A stretch of 64,000 nt of DNA from an uncultured Eudoraea sp. (GCF_947490415.1 NZ_CANLGX010000006.1:124001-188000); one strand, 5' to 3'. Counted from the first letter of the stretch, positions 26,893-36,190 are shown. Translations and numbers: made by a program. Notes: generated by a model from the letters alone, not told the origin.

Positions 26893-26912
26893 ATTCATAC
26901 TTAGGTATGAAT
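26893..26912 (+). promoter_or_regulatory. Perfect 8-bp inverted repeat between ccoP and ccoG
   Basis: ATTCATAC (26893-26900) and GTATGAAT (26905-26912) pair perfectly across a TTAG loop, starting at the base after the ccoP stop codon. No T tract follows, so it does not look like a terminator. It may protect or process the operon message, or be an operator for the assembly genes. Confidence 0.5.
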
Positions 26913-26932
26913 AGGGGATAGAAGATAAAGCT

Positions 26933-28342
26933 ATGGAAGAGAATTTCAGGGACACCATTGGGACCATTGACGAAGAAGGAAAGCGGGCCTGGATATTCCC
27001 TAAAAAACCTAGTGGCAGGTATTACAGGTATCGAAAATGGGTTAGTTATGGTTTGCTGATCTTCCTCTTTGCTTCACCATTTATTAAACTTAATGGTAAC
27101 CAGTTCCTGATGTTTAATGTTTTGGAGCGTCGGTTTAATATTTTTGGCTTTCCGTTTTGGCCGCAGGATTTCCACCTTTTTGTTATTTCTATGATTATAG
27201 GGGTAATTTTTATAGCGTTTTTTACCGTGGCATTTGGACGTATTTTTTGTGGATGGATGTGTCCTCAAACTATATTTATGGAAATGGTCTTCAGGCGAAT
27301 TGAGTATTGGATAGATGGAGACAGAGGTGCTCAGATGCGATTGGCAAAGCAATCATGGAATGCAGATAAAATACGGAAACGATTACTAAAATGGTTCGCC
27401 TTCTTTGTAATGTCCTTTTTAATTGCAAATGTCTTCCTGGCCTATCTTATTGGGAGTGACAAATTAATGCAATACATCACAGATGGTCCCCTTACCCATA
27501 TGAATACATTGGTGTCTCTTCTTGTTTTTACGGCAGTATTCTATTTTGTTTTTGCATGGTTCAGAGAACAGGTCTGCATAATTGCCTGCCCCTATGGGAG
27601 AATGCAAGGGGTATTATTAGACAATAAGTCCATTGTAGTTGCCTATGACCATAAACGCGGTGAAGCCGAAAATGGTCGGAAGAAATTTCGAAAAAATGAA
27701 GACAGGAAAGCACAGGGTTATGGAGATTGTATAGACTGCTTTCAATGTGTTAATGTATGCCCTACTGGTATTGATATTAGAAATGGAACTCAATTAGAAT
27801 GTGTGAATTGTACGGCTTGTATAGATGAATGTGACACGATTATGGAAAAAATAGACCTTCCGAAAGGTCTTATTCGTTATGCCAGTGAAGACAATATTGA
27901 AAAAAAGGCGAAATTTACTTTTAGTCCCAGATTAAAAGGATACTCTGCAGTACTTGTCATATTAATTGGAGTGCTCATTGGTATGCTTTTCTTAAGAAAT
28001 GATCTGGAAGCCAATATTTTAAGGTTACCCGGACAACTATATGAACATAAAGAAGGTAACATAATCAGTAATGTGTACACCTACAAGCTGATAAATAAAA
28101 CATCCAAAGACATTAGTGATGTTAGTTTTAAACTTCTCTCTCATAAAGGAAAAATTGATTTGGTATCACATCGCAGTTTTGAGGTCCCTGCACAGCAATT
28201 GGCAGAAGGCACCTTGTTTATAGAAATTAATAATGCTGCATTGAATGGTGATAAAGACAAATTGAAGATTGGGGTATATAGTGGAGATCAATTAATTGAA
28301 ACAACAACGGCCAGATTCCTGGCACCTAGAAGCTATAATTAG
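26933..28342 (+). CDS. ccoG: cbb3 oxidase assembly protein CcoG (ferredoxin-type)
   Basis: 469 residues. Several membrane helices lie in the first 230 residues, with the conserved GRIFCGWMCPQTIFMEMVFR and EQVCIIACPYGRMQG blocks. Two ferredoxin-type cluster motifs follow (CIDCFQCVNVCPTG and CVNCTACIDECD), then one more helix and a C-terminal Ig-like domain. CcoG reduces Cu(II) for oxidase assembly in studied species. The place after ccoP supports the name. Confidence 0.93.
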   Translation: MEENFRDTIGTIDEEGKRAWIFPKKPSGRYYRYRKWVSYGLLIFLFASPFIKLNGNQFLMFNVLERRFNIFGFPFWPQDFHLFVISMIIGVIFIAFFTVAFGRIFCGWMCPQTIFMEMVFRRIEYWIDGDRGAQMRLAKQSWNADKIRKRLLKWFAFFVMSFLIANVFLAYLIGSDKLMQYITDGPLTHMNTLVSLLVFTAVFYFVFAWFREQVCIIACPYGRMQGVLLDNKSIVVAYDHKRGEAENGRKKFRKNEDRKAQGYGDCIDCFQCVNVCPTGIDIRNGTQLECVNCTACIDECDTIMEKIDLPKGLIRYASEDNIEKKAKFTFSPRLKGYSAVLVILIGVLIGMLFLRNDLEANILRLPGQLYEHKEGNIISNVYTYKLINKTSKDISDVSFKLLSHKGKIDLVSHRSFEVPAQQLAEGTLFIEINNAALNGDKDKLKIGVYSGDQLIETTTARFLAPRSYN

Positions 28343-28370
28343 GAGTATTCATTAATAAGAAATAAAAAAT

Positions 28371-28817
28371 ATGAAGTTTAACTGGGGAACAGGAATAGTT
28401 TTGGCATTTATCGCATTTATTGCATTTATAATGTATTTCGTAATTCTTGCAAGTACAGATAACAGTGCCAATCATGATTTAGTCACAGAGGAGTATTACA
28501 AGGAAGAACTGGCTTATCAGAAGGAGATTGACGCACTTAATAATGCCAAAGATTATGCTGCCCAATTCAGTTTTGTTAACGAGGAAAATGGAATAGCCAT
28601 TACTTTCCCACCAAAAATGAATTATAAAGAAATAGAAGGTAAAGTGTCCCTATATAGACCATCCAATAAACACTTGGATTTTGACTTTCCTTTAAGTTTA
28701 TCCAATAAACATTTGCTCATACCTGACAAACGTTTGTTGGATGGTCGCTGGGACATTAAAATTTACTGGAATTATCAGGGCAAAAAGTACCTGGTAAAAG
28801 AAAGTATCACCTATTAA
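28371..28817 (+). CDS. ccoH: FixH-family protein CcoH
   Basis: 148 residues. One N-terminal helix (about 5-27) is followed by a motif-like LVTEEYYKEELAYQKEID segment that is common to FixH/CcoH, then a beta-rich periplasmic domain ending in RWDIKIYWNYQGKKYLVKE. CcoH is a stable assembly factor of cbb3 oxidase. It is 28 bp after ccoG and 8 bp before the SafE-like gene. Confidence 0.88.
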   Translation: MKFNWGTGIVLAFIAFIAFIMYFVILASTDNSANHDLVTEEYYKEELAYQKEIDALNNAKDYAAQFSFVNEENGIAITFPPKMNYKEIEGKVSLYRPSNKHLDFDFPLSLSNKHLLIPDKRLLDGRWDIKIYWNYQGKKYLVKESITY

Positions 28818-28825
28818 TTAGTAAT

Positions 28826-29527
28826 ATGTTATTGTCTGCTTTAGTCTTAGGCCTTTTGGGGAGTTTACACTGCATAGGCATGTGCGGACCCATTGCCTTT
28901 ATGCTGCCTGTAAGTCGGAATAATAAGTATAAAAAAGCAGGTCAGGTTTTCATTTACCATTTTGGAAGACTAATGGCATATGGCATTATTGGTTTATTAT
29001 TTGGCCTATTGGGAAAGGGACTATACATCTTTGGTATACAGCAAAAATTATCGATTCTTATTGGGGTACTCATGATATTAATTGTAATCATGCCCTTTAA
29101 CTATATGAGCAGGCTTAGCTTTTCAAGACCTGTGTATCGCATTATTGGAAAAATTAAAAGTAGTTTAGGTAAAGCATTGAAAAAGAAAACGGCAGATACT
29201 TTTCTAACTATTGGCTTTTTAAATGGGTTCCTGCCTTGCGGACTGGTTTATATGGCCCTGTTGGGAGCAATTGCCATGGGTACAGCTCTTGAAGGTTCGT
29301 TATATATGATTTTGTTTGGTTTAGGTACTGTTCCATTAATGTCAACAGCCGTTTATCTGAGTGGAATATTAAAGGATTCTTCTAAGCGGCGAATACGTAA
29401 ATTAATACCCGTTTTTGTAGTTATCATAGGATTACTTTTTATTCTGAGAGGAATGGGTTTAGGAATACCATATGTATCCCCAAAACCAATGGTTGAAATG
29501 GTTTCTACAGAATTAGAATGTCATTAG
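28826..29527 (+). CDS. SafE/TauE-like membrane protein of the cco cluster
   Basis: 233 residues with about six helices in two halves. It has the motif SLHCIGMCGPIAF at the front and the related NGFLPCGLVYMALLGA in the second half, each with metal-type Cys/His residues. Proteins of this subgroup, often labelled sulfite exporter TauE/SafE, regularly close cco operons and are thought to act in copper handling for oxidase assembly. Real sulfite export is unlikely here. It is the last gene of the run. Confidence 0.8.
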   Translation: MLLSALVLGLLGSLHCIGMCGPIAFMLPVSRNNKYKKAGQVFIYHFGRLMAYGIIGLLFGLLGKGLYIFGIQQKLSILIGVLMILIVIMPFNYMSRLSFSRPVYRIIGKIKSSLGKALKKKTADTFLTIGFLNGFLPCGLVYMALLGAIAMGTALEGSLYMILFGLGTVPLMSTAVYLSGILKDSSKRRIRKLIPVFVVIIGLLFILRGMGLGIPYVSPKPMVEMVSTELECH

Positions 29528-29576
29528 CCTTAATTTATTTAAATGAGGCGCTTTATAAATCCAATATAATACTAAC

Positions 29577-30848
29577 ATGAAAATTGTTACCGCAGCAGAA
29601 GCTGCCGCCATTGTAAAATCCGGGGATCGAATATTTCTGCAAGGAGCTGCTATGACTCCCAATACTTTAATTAATAGTATTTGTGAAAGATATGAGGAAC
29701 TAGAACAAGTAGAGATTATTTCAATTCATACTGAAGGAGAGGTGAAATATGCAATACCTCCCTATAATCAGGCATTTAATATAAACAGTTGTTTTGTTGG
29801 AGGCAATGTTAGAAAAGCCGTGAATACAAATAAAGGTGATTATATACCCATCTTTCTTAGCGAAATACATTTTCTTTTCAGGCGAAATATATTACCCCTT
29901 GATGTGGCAGTGGTTCAGGTATCTCCCCCGGACCGTCATGGGTATTGTTCTTTAGGAGTTTCTGTAGATATTGCTTTGCCGGCAATACAAACGGCAAAAA
30001 AAGTAATCGCTCAGATTAATCCTCAGGTACCAAGGACTCACGGAGATGGTATTATTCATAAAAACAGTATTGATATGGCTATTGAGGTTGATCAGCCTAT
30101 CCATGTTGCACCAATTACACAAATAACAGATTTAGAACACGCAATTGGAAAAAATGTTGCCGAACTAATTGAGGATGGCGCTACTTTGCAATTAGGTATC
30201 GGAAATATTCCCAACGCCGTTTTAAGCAATTTACACAACCATAAAAGATTGGGGGTACATACAGAAATGTTTTCCGATGGTCTTTTACCTTTGGTTGAGA
30301 AAGGCATTATTACAGGAGAAGAAAAAGAGATTAAAACCGGTAAAATTGTTACTTGTTTCGCCGCAGGCACTAAAAATTTATACGATTTTGTAGATGATAA
30401 TCCACTGGTACATTTCAAAGAAGCGGGATATACCAATGATACCAGTGTAATTTCAAGAAACCCTAAAGTAACGGCAATAAACAGTGCCATTGAAATAGAT
30501 CTAACCGGGCAGGTGTGTGCCGACAGTATTGGACAACGACACTTTTCCGGTGTAGGCGGTCAAATGGATTTTATAAGAGGTGCCGCTATTTCAGAAGGAG
30601 GAAAACCAATTTTTGCACTTTCCTCAGCCACGGCAAAAGGAGTAAGCAAGATTACCCCTACCCTTAAAGAGGGTGCGGGAGTTACGACCACCCGAGCTCA
30701 CGTTCACTATGTGGTTACTGAGTTTGGTGTGGTAAATCTTTTTGGTAAAAATTTGTATGAAAGGGCAAAAGCCCTGATATCTATTTCACACCCGGACCAT
30801 CGTGAAATGTTGATAAAAGCCGCATATGAACGATTTGAACGATCTTAA
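29577..30848 (+). CDS. Acetyl-CoA hydrolase/CoA-transferase family enzyme
   Basis: 423 residues in the two-domain CoA-transferase fold. Typical blocks are DRIFLQGAAMTPNTL, VQVSPPDRHGYCSLGVSVD, LQLGIGNIPNAV, the catalytic Glu in HTEMFSDGLLPL, and FSGVGGQMDFIRGA. It resembles 4-hydroxybutyrate or succinate:acetate CoA-transferases as well as hydrolases, and the exact acyl donor cannot be told. It is 10 bp ahead of deoC. In this context it may handle acetyl-CoA formed from deoxyribose. Confidence 0.85.
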   Translation: MKIVTAAEAAAIVKSGDRIFLQGAAMTPNTLINSICERYEELEQVEIISIHTEGEVKYAIPPYNQAFNINSCFVGGNVRKAVNTNKGDYIPIFLSEIHFLFRRNILPLDVAVVQVSPPDRHGYCSLGVSVDIALPAIQTAKKVIAQINPQVPRTHGDGIIHKNSIDMAIEVDQPIHVAPITQITDLEHAIGKNVAELIEDGATLQLGIGNIPNAVLSNLHNHKRLGVHTEMFSDGLLPLVEKGIITGEEKEIKTGKIVTCFAAGTKNLYDFVDDNPLVHFKEAGYTNDTSVISRNPKVTAINSAIEIDLTGQVCADSIGQRHFSGVGGQMDFIRGAAISEGGKPIFALSSATAKGVSKITPTLKEGAGVTTTRAHVHYVVTEFGVVNLFGKNLYERAKALISISHPDHREMLIKAAYERFERS

Positions 30849-30857
30849 AACGCATTA

Positions 30858-31508
30858 ATGCAAATAGAGCGATATATTGACCATACTTTATTAAAGCCTA
30901 CGGCAACGCCCAGGGCAATAAAACAGTTATGCGCTGAAGCCCGGGAATTTAATTTTTACGCTGTTTGCGTTAATAGTTGTTATGTTGCGCTGGCAAAGGA
31001 AGAATTAAAGGATTCCGATATCAAAATAGCCGCTGTAGTTGGCTTTCCGTTAGGTGCCATGTCTACTGAAGCTAAACTGTGTGAGGCCAAATACTGCATT
31101 GAACATGGGGCAGATGAAATAGATATGGTTATAAATCTTGGTTGGTTAAAATTCGAAGAATACCGTCTGGTAAAAGATGAAATAGCTAAAATAAAACAGG
31201 TCATTGGCTCCAGGAATTTGAAAGTAATTATTGAAACCTGTTACTTAACTGCTGAAGAAAAAAAAATAGCCAGTATGCTGGTTGTTGAGGGTAAGGCTGA
31301 TTTTGTAAAGACTTCAACCGGATTTGGCTCAGGAGGAGCTACTTTTGAAGATATTGAATTAATCCAGCGCATAATTCAAAACAAAATACAAATCAAAGCC
31401 TCAGGAGGAATAAAGGATAAAAAAACTGCTATACGCTACATAGATATGGGTGTTTCTCGTCTCGGCACTTCCTCAGGAATTGAAATAGTTAAAGAGACTA
31501 ATCCATAA
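30858..31508 (+). CDS. deoC: Deoxyribose-phosphate aldolase
   Basis: 216 residues. Class I aldolase barrel with IDHTLLKPTAT at the start, AVVGFPLGAMSTEAK, DEIDMVINLG, the Schiff-base Lys in FVKTSTGFGSGGAT, and IKASGGIKD near the end. It splits 2-deoxyribose-5-phosphate to acetaldehyde and glyceraldehyde-3-phosphate in deoxynucleoside catabolism. It is followed by deoD after 3 bp. No phosphopentomutase (deoB) is in the window. Confidence 0.95.
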   Translation: MQIERYIDHTLLKPTATPRAIKQLCAEAREFNFYAVCVNSCYVALAKEELKDSDIKIAAVVGFPLGAMSTEAKLCEAKYCIEHGADEIDMVINLGWLKFEEYRLVKDEIAKIKQVIGSRNLKVIIETCYLTAEEKKIASMLVVEGKADFVKTSTGFGSGGATFEDIELIQRIIQNKIQIKASGGIKDKKTAIRYIDMGVSRLGTSSGIEIVKETNP

Positions 31509-31511
31509 TCT

Positions 31512-32216
31512 ATGAGTGCTCACATTGATGCAAAAAAGAATGAGATTGCCGATACAGTTTTAATGCCGGGTGATCCTCTACGTGCCAAATGGATGGCTGA
31601 GACGTTTTTAGATAACGCTTATTGTTACTCAAATATTCGTGGTATGCTGGGTTATACCGGGGAATTTAAAGGGCAACGCATTTCAATACAGGGAAGTGGT
31701 ATGGGCATCCCTTCGGCCATGATTTATTATCATGAACTTATTAAAGAATATGATGTGAAAAGAATAATCCGGGTGGGTACCGCAGGGTCTTATCATGAAG
31801 ATGTTAAGATTAGGGATATTATTTTGGCCCTATCCGCTTCTACAAATTCGGGTATAAATAATGCTATTTTTAACGATGTCAGTTATGCACCTACGGCCAA
31901 TTTTAATTTGTTGATGAAGGCTGTTCAATACACGCAGGAAAACAACATTCCTATAAAAGCCGGTAACGTACTTTCTTCAGATCAGTACTACGATGAAGAT
32001 CCTTTGGCCTACAAAAAATGGGCTAACTATGGCGTGCTATGCGTTGAAATGGAAGCCGCCGGGCTTTATACTATAGCTGCAAAAAATAATATTGAGGCAC
32101 TGGCTATCCTTACAATTTCGGACTCTTTGGTGACCGGTGAAAAATGCAGTTTCGAAGAACGGGAACGAACATTTGAAGAAATGGTTAAAATTGCTCTGAA
32201 CATTTGCCAAGACTGA
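31512..32216 (+). CDS. deoD: Purine-nucleoside phosphorylase (DeoD type)
   Basis: 234 residues, the hexameric DeoD-type length. Blocks: MPGDPLRAKWMAETFL for phosphate binding, YTGEFKGQRISIQGSGMG, RIIRVGTAGSYHEDV, CVEMEAAGLYTIA for ribose binding, and the catalytic Asp in ILTISDSLVTGE. It converts purine (deoxy)nucleosides and phosphate to base and (deoxy)ribose-1-phosphate. With deoC it forms a nucleoside salvage unit. Confidence 0.95.
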   Translation: MSAHIDAKKNEIADTVLMPGDPLRAKWMAETFLDNAYCYSNIRGMLGYTGEFKGQRISIQGSGMGIPSAMIYYHELIKEYDVKRIIRVGTAGSYHEDVKIRDIILALSASTNSGINNAIFNDVSYAPTANFNLLMKAVQYTQENNIPIKAGNVLSSDQYYDEDPLAYKKWANYGVLCVEMEAAGLYTIAAKNNIEALAILTISDSLVTGEKCSFEERERTFEEMVKIALNICQD

Positions 32217-32234
32217 TTAAGCATTTGTTGAACG

Positions 32235-32738
32235 ATGATTTATAAACACATCCCTGACGTACTGGTAAAAGCCAAATTTTCTGATTGTAAAAAATTCCGC
32301 TATCAGCTTACAATAGAAAATGCGGTAAAAACAAGCGGCAACACCCTTTGTGTTATCATGCAAAATCCCAGCGTTGCCAATTCAAAATTTGCGGACAAAT
32401 CTGTTCAATTTCTGGAAAAACTCATTTTTGAAAAAGAAGTTGAGCCATTTAGAAACGTAAAAACTATTATAGTAGTTAATCTGTTTGCCTATATACAAAC
32501 TAAAGATTTTAAAGGAGCTTCATCTAAAATCGGGAAAGAGAATGACAGTTTTATAAGGCAGGCTATAGAAGATTCCGATATCGTAATAGTTGCCTGGGGC
32601 AAAACCAATTCTTATTCGGAACGCCGGAATGTAATACATGCCATATTACAGGATTATCCCAAAAAAAGACTGCTTAAAACCAGGGTACATCCATCAAGAG
32701 GAACTTATAAAGATTTTATCGAACCTTATTCTTTCTAA
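32235..32738 (+). CDS. DUF1643 family protein
   Basis: 167 residues. The DUF1643 pattern is clear: FRYQLTIEN, a central CVIMQNPSVANSKFADKSVQFLEKL block, IIVVNLFAYIQT and DIVIVAWGK. No function is known. It follows deoD after 18 bp and may be carried on the same transcript. It overlaps the convergent nosY gene by 4 bp at the stop codons. Confidence 0.85.
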   Translation: MIYKHIPDVLVKAKFSDCKKFRYQLTIENAVKTSGNTLCVIMQNPSVANSKFADKSVQFLEKLIFEKEVEPFRNVKTIIVVNLFAYIQTKDFKGASSKIGKENDSFIRQAIEDSDIVIVAWGKTNSYSERRNVIHAILQDYPKKRLLKTRVHPSRGTYKDFIEPYSF

Positions 32739-33523
32739 AAATCCTTTTTGTTTGCTTTTCTAATGAGATTATACAATGGAATAAGTGTCCATAAAATCAA
32801 CATAAAGATTGAAATAAAGAACCCTGATCTCGTTCCGAAAAAAGATTTGAATACAGCCCCCGTATAACCCATAAGGGCAGATATATCTAATTTCAAAAGT
32901 ATTAGTGTTCTGGAAAGATCTACAGGGTTAAGCATTGTGGCCACCAAAGAATATTTGTCTAAAGGATAGTCCTCAAATATTATAAGTGATAATAGAAACA
33001 ACCCATCATAAATTACCGCAAAAAACAACCATAATAATACAGCATAACCAAATCCTTTAATCTTATTTTCATTGGACAATGCAATGTTAAACGACAAAGC
33101 GGTGAAAATTAACGTCAGAAATGCTCCAACGACCAATAATAGTGAAAAATCCCAAATGGCATTGCTCCTAAAAAGTCCGTATGCAATAAAGGGAATCCCA
33201 AGTCCCATTACCAAACTTAAGGTCAAAGAACCCGCTACGCCTAAATACTGCCCTGTAAAAATAGAAGAACGCTTAATGGGCAGCGCCAGTAAAAGTTCAG
33301 TGAATTCTTTGGAATTATAGAAGTACATTACGCCAAAAATTGTGCCTATTAGCGGAACCAGGACAATGATAACATTCATAAGCGTAATAACTGCTTTGGA
33401 AACATCATTGTTTAGAAATAAAAGAACAAAACCAAGGGCAAGATAAAACAGAAAATACACATAGCTCCATCTGCTTCGCATTAGGTCGTAAAAGCTGTAT
33501 TTCAGTATTTTAAACATTCTCAA
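32735..33523 (-). CDS. nosY: ABC transporter permease NosY
   Basis: 262 residues with six predicted helices, starting MFKILKYSFYDLMRSRWSY. The second half of the first loop carries FTELLLALPIKRSSIFTGQYLG, a typical coupling region of NosY/ABC-2 permeases. NosFY, with NosD, forms the complex that supports copper-sulfide centre assembly in nitrous oxide reductase. Its start overlaps nosF by 14 bp, and it is the last gene of the leftward nos cluster. Met3 is an alternative start. Confidence 0.88.
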   Translation of the reverse strand: MRMFKILKYSFYDLMRSRWSYVYFLFYLALGFVLLFLNNDVSKAVITLMNVIIVLVPLIGTIFGVMYFYNSKEFTELLLALPIKRSSIFTGQYLGVAGSLTLSLVMGLGIPFIAYGLFRSNAIWDFSLLLVVGAFLTLIFTALSFNIALSNENKIKGFGYAVLLWLFFAVIYDGLFLLSLIIFEDYPLDKYSLVATMLNPVDLSRTLILLKLDISALMGYTGAVFKSFFGTRSGFFISIFMLILWTLIPLYNLIRKANKKDF

Positions 33524-34220
33524 AATTTGTTGCTATTGTAGCTATAGCGTGGTCAAAATTATTTTCACCTGTCCTTTCTTTGAGCTCCTTGATAGTTCCT
33601 TTAAAATAGATTTTACCTTCCAGCAGATATATTATTGTATCAGCCATTTCTTCAACAAACTGCATGATATGAGTTGTAATCAAAATAGTTTTGCCCTGCT
33701 GCTTTTCCTTTTGAATAAGCTTTTTTAAACTAATTAAGGCAGCCGGATCCAAACCAGTGGTAGGTTCATCCAAAATAATTAGCGGACTGTTAAACATAAA
33801 AGCCAAAAGTATGTTTACCTTTTGCCTGGTGCCGCCAGACAAGGAAGCCAGTTTATTATTTAAATATGGAGCTAATCCAAAGCTTGAAATAAGAACATCA
33901 TCCTGACTTGGCTTTTGCCTTAAATCCTTGATCATTGCTATTAGTTCAAATACCCTTAAATTCCCCGGAAAATTGGCTATCTGGGGCAGGTAGTTGATTT
34001 CTTGTCTGTATTTCCAATTTTTTTTGACAGCCTTACCTTCGACTTCAATTTCACCTGAAGTAGGAATTACCATTCCTAAAATACATTTTATTAGAGTGGT
34101 TTTACCAGAACCATTAGGGCCAAGCACGGCATAAATACCAGGACTTTTAATAGAAAGGTTTGTTCCGCTCAGTACCTGATTCCTACCAAATTTTTTGTGG
34201 AGGTCTTCAATTTTTATCAT
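33510..34220 (-). CDS. nosF: ABC transporter ATP-binding protein NosF
   Basis: 236 residues. Walker A is GPNGSGKTT near residue 36, the signature is LSGGTRQKVNI, Walker B is LIILDEPTTGLD, and the switch His is in TTHIMQFVEEM. It is the ATPase partner of NosY and the periplasmic NosD in maturation of the CuZ cluster of NosZ. Its start overlaps nosD by 4 bp. Confidence 0.9.
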   Translation of the reverse strand: MIKIEDLHKKFGRNQVLSGTNLSIKSPGIYAVLGPNGSGKTTLIKCILGMVIPTSGEIEVEGKAVKKNWKYRQEINYLPQIANFPGNLRVFELIAMIKDLRQKPSQDDVLISSFGLAPYLNNKLASLSGGTRQKVNILLAFMFNSPLIILDEPTTGLDPAALISLKKLIQKEKQQGKTILITTHIMQFVEEMADTIIYLLEGKIYFKGTIKELKERTGENNFDHAIATIATNFENV

Positions 34221-35449
34221 TTTATTCTTTTCATGAGGGGGCTATTATCCATTAGATTATCCGGTGTAAAAATGGGCGATACTTTTTCTGAAAAATCTAT
34301 GATATCCATAAATAAACTGCGCAGTAGTACAATAGTTTCAGGGGTTCTGTTCACAATATATGAAAATAGTTTAACAGGTCTGTAAGGTACATCTCCTACC
34401 CCATCCTTATTTAAATCATAACCAGCGTAATTACTCCAATAATTCTCCTTAAAGACATTGTCGTTAATTTTACTGTTATAAGATAGATCAAAGGAATTAT
34501 TTAGAAAGTTGTTATTTACAAATGAATTCGCATAACATGCCCCTTTTACTTTCAAAGCCCAACCATTACTAATAAATTCATTGTTGTAATAATTTATTCT
34601 ATTGGATCCTTCTACATTGATACCGATAGTATTATTGGTGAAAATATTGCCTGTAATTTCTGCATCATTGATCTCTTTTAATAACAAACCAAAAGAAGCT
34701 GTACCCCAGTTTTTTGAAAAAGTATTGTTGCGCATTGTAATTTTCTTTGAAAACATTACGGCCACACCAGCGCCATTGTTCTCGAAGGTATTATTTGTGT
34801 ACACATCATCGTTTGAAAACATAAAATGAAGGCCATACCTCAGATTATTTGTGCTTAGGTTGTTATTGATGGTAATGTTATCAGAAAACTCCAGGTAAAT
34901 ACCATCGCGTACACCTTGTACAATATTTTGGTCTACCTGAACATTGTGGCAATACCATAATTGAATACCATTACCAGAATTATACTCATCCACTGCATCG
35001 CCATTAATCTTGTTGTTATACACTTTACCGTTATTCGATTTTTCAAGATATATACCGAAAAAGAGCTTTTCCAATACTACGTTCTGTATCAGGAAGTTTT
35101 CACTTTTAACTACCCGGATAGCGGCGTAATCTGTAGTGTAACTTGTGCCGACGTTAATAATGTATAGTCCATCAATAGTCACATTATCGGAAACAACGCG
35201 TATGATTTCGCCACGGTCTTCGCCGTCTACTACGGGGTAGTTTTCACCCTTTAAGGTTAAGGGTTTGTCTACAAGGATATTGAACTCTTTGTAGGTGCCT
35301 TTTTTGATAAGAACAGTATCAAATTTTGAAGACTTTGAAACAGCATCTTTAATAGACCTAAACTCACAGTCTGAGCATACTACCAAGGTCTTTGCTTTTA
35401 AACTAAAGATACTTAGAAACAATATTCCTAATAGAAAATATTTACCCAT
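34217..35449 (-). CDS. nosD: Nitrous oxide reductase maturation protein NosD
   Basis: About 410 residues from the ATG at 35447-35449, which opens a signal peptide (MGKYFLLGILFLSIFSLKA). An upstream start at 35503 would overlap the cupin gene and hide the signal. The chain is a right-handed parallel beta-helix of NosD/CASH repeats with many Asn-rich turns (NNTFENN, NNTFSKN, NNEFISNG). Periplasmic NosD works with NosFY in CuZ assembly. The C-terminal DKDGVGDVPYRP block is typical of NosD. Confidence 0.9.
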   Translation of the reverse strand: MGKYFLLGILFLSIFSLKAKTLVVCSDCEFRSIKDAVSKSSKFDTVLIKKGTYKEFNILVDKPLTLKGENYPVVDGEDRGEIIRVVSDNVTIDGLYIINVGTSYTTDYAAIRVVKSENFLIQNVVLEKLFFGIYLEKSNNGKVYNNKINGDAVDEYNSGNGIQLWYCHNVQVDQNIVQGVRDGIYLEFSDNITINNNLSTNNLRYGLHFMFSNDDVYTNNTFENNGAGVAVMFSKKITMRNNTFSKNWGTASFGLLLKEINDAEITGNIFTNNTIGINVEGSNRINYYNNEFISNGWALKVKGACYANSFVNNNFLNNSFDLSYNSKINDNVFKENYWSNYAGYDLNKDGVGDVPYRPVKLFSYIVNRTPETIVLLRSLFMDIIDFSEKVSPIFTPDNLMDNSPLMKRIK

Positions 35450-35457
35450 AATCAGTA

Positions 35458-35754
35458 TTACCTTATTATAAGGAATTTTGAATTCTCGAGTGCTTTTACC
35501 CAATGTTTTTCATCTTTAGGAAAGGAGAAATGTTGATGTTTGGAAAGATGGTACTCTTTCTGATTGATATAAAAAATAATAGCGCCCTCCAAGACAATTA
35601 ATTGTACATCTTTTGGTGACACATGTTCAGGAAAGATAGCGTTTTTTTCAAGGCTAATACTTAATATTTTTAAGTTTTCAGTATTTACCAGCTTATGAAT
35701 CTGAAGCTTATTATACTCCTGTGAATTAATTCCATTATTAACCGTATACATCAT
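35458..35754 (-). CDS. Small cupin-like protein in the nos cluster
   Basis: 98 residues. The single cupin-type barrel is read from NAIFPEHVSPKDVQLIVLEGAI, which holds the first His, and HQHFSFPKDEKHWVKAL with three further His. There is no signal peptide, so it is likely cytoplasmic. It lies 1 bp after nosL and 8 bp before nosD. Cupins of this size often bind a metal or a small molecule and may act as sensors. Its role in nitrous oxide metabolism is unknown. Confidence 0.7.
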   Translation of the reverse strand: MMYTVNNGINSQEYNKLQIHKLVNTENLKILSISLEKNAIFPEHVSPKDVQLIVLEGAIIFYINQKEYHLSKHQHFSFPKDEKHWVKALENSKFLIIR

Positions 35755-35755
35755 T

Positions 35756-36190
35756 TTAATTATTCATGTGTTTCAAAAGTTCATTCCAGGAATAGAGCTC
35801 TCCTCCATTTTCTTCTTTTGCCACGGTTGCAGCTTCCATATTGTCAAATGCGGTTAAGAATTCCCCCATGGGACTGGGTATATTTTCACTTATCAGATAA
35901 GTTGCCTCCTGTGCGGCTATCAGTTCTCCTGGTTGCTCATAGTAATTGCAGAAATAAAGTGCAACTTCAACGGTATCTATGTCTTTCATATGATTAAGCA
36001 TACATTCCACCGCATCAAATTTAAATGCCTTCCCTTTTTTAGTTACTATTTGAGCTGCATGTTGCTTATCTACAATGGTCATTGAACAAAAATGACATCC
36101 ATCAGAACCATAAATAATTGGTTTTGGACTTACCTCACATGAAGCGAATATGAATAGGACTAAACTTAAAAAAATGAATTTATTTATCAT
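35756..36190 (-). CDS. nosL: Copper-binding lipoprotein NosL
   Basis: 144 residues. The lipoprotein signal ends in FASC (Cys18). The Cu(I) site is CHFCSMTI, a CxxCxM motif as in known NosL proteins, followed by KAFKFDAVECMLNHM. NosL delivers copper to apo-NosZ in characterised systems. Its start overlaps the end of the NosB-like gene by 11 bp. Confidence 0.9.
   Translation of the reverse strand: MINKFIFLSLVLFIFASCEVSPKPIIYGSDGCHFCSMTIVDKQHAAQIVTKKGKAFKFDAVECMLNHMKDIDTVEVALYFCNYYEQPGELIAAQEATYLISENIPSPMGEFLTAFDNMEAATVAKEENGGELYSWNELLKHMNN

Noticed and set aside
29526-29548. Imperfect hairpin after the SafE-like gene
   Set aside because: Only six pairs including a wobble, a mismatch, and no T tract, so a terminator cannot be claimed.
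30092-30490. Minus-strand frame of 132 codons
   Set aside because: It is antisense inside the CoA-transferase gene, whose motifs are clear. No similarity or start context supports it.
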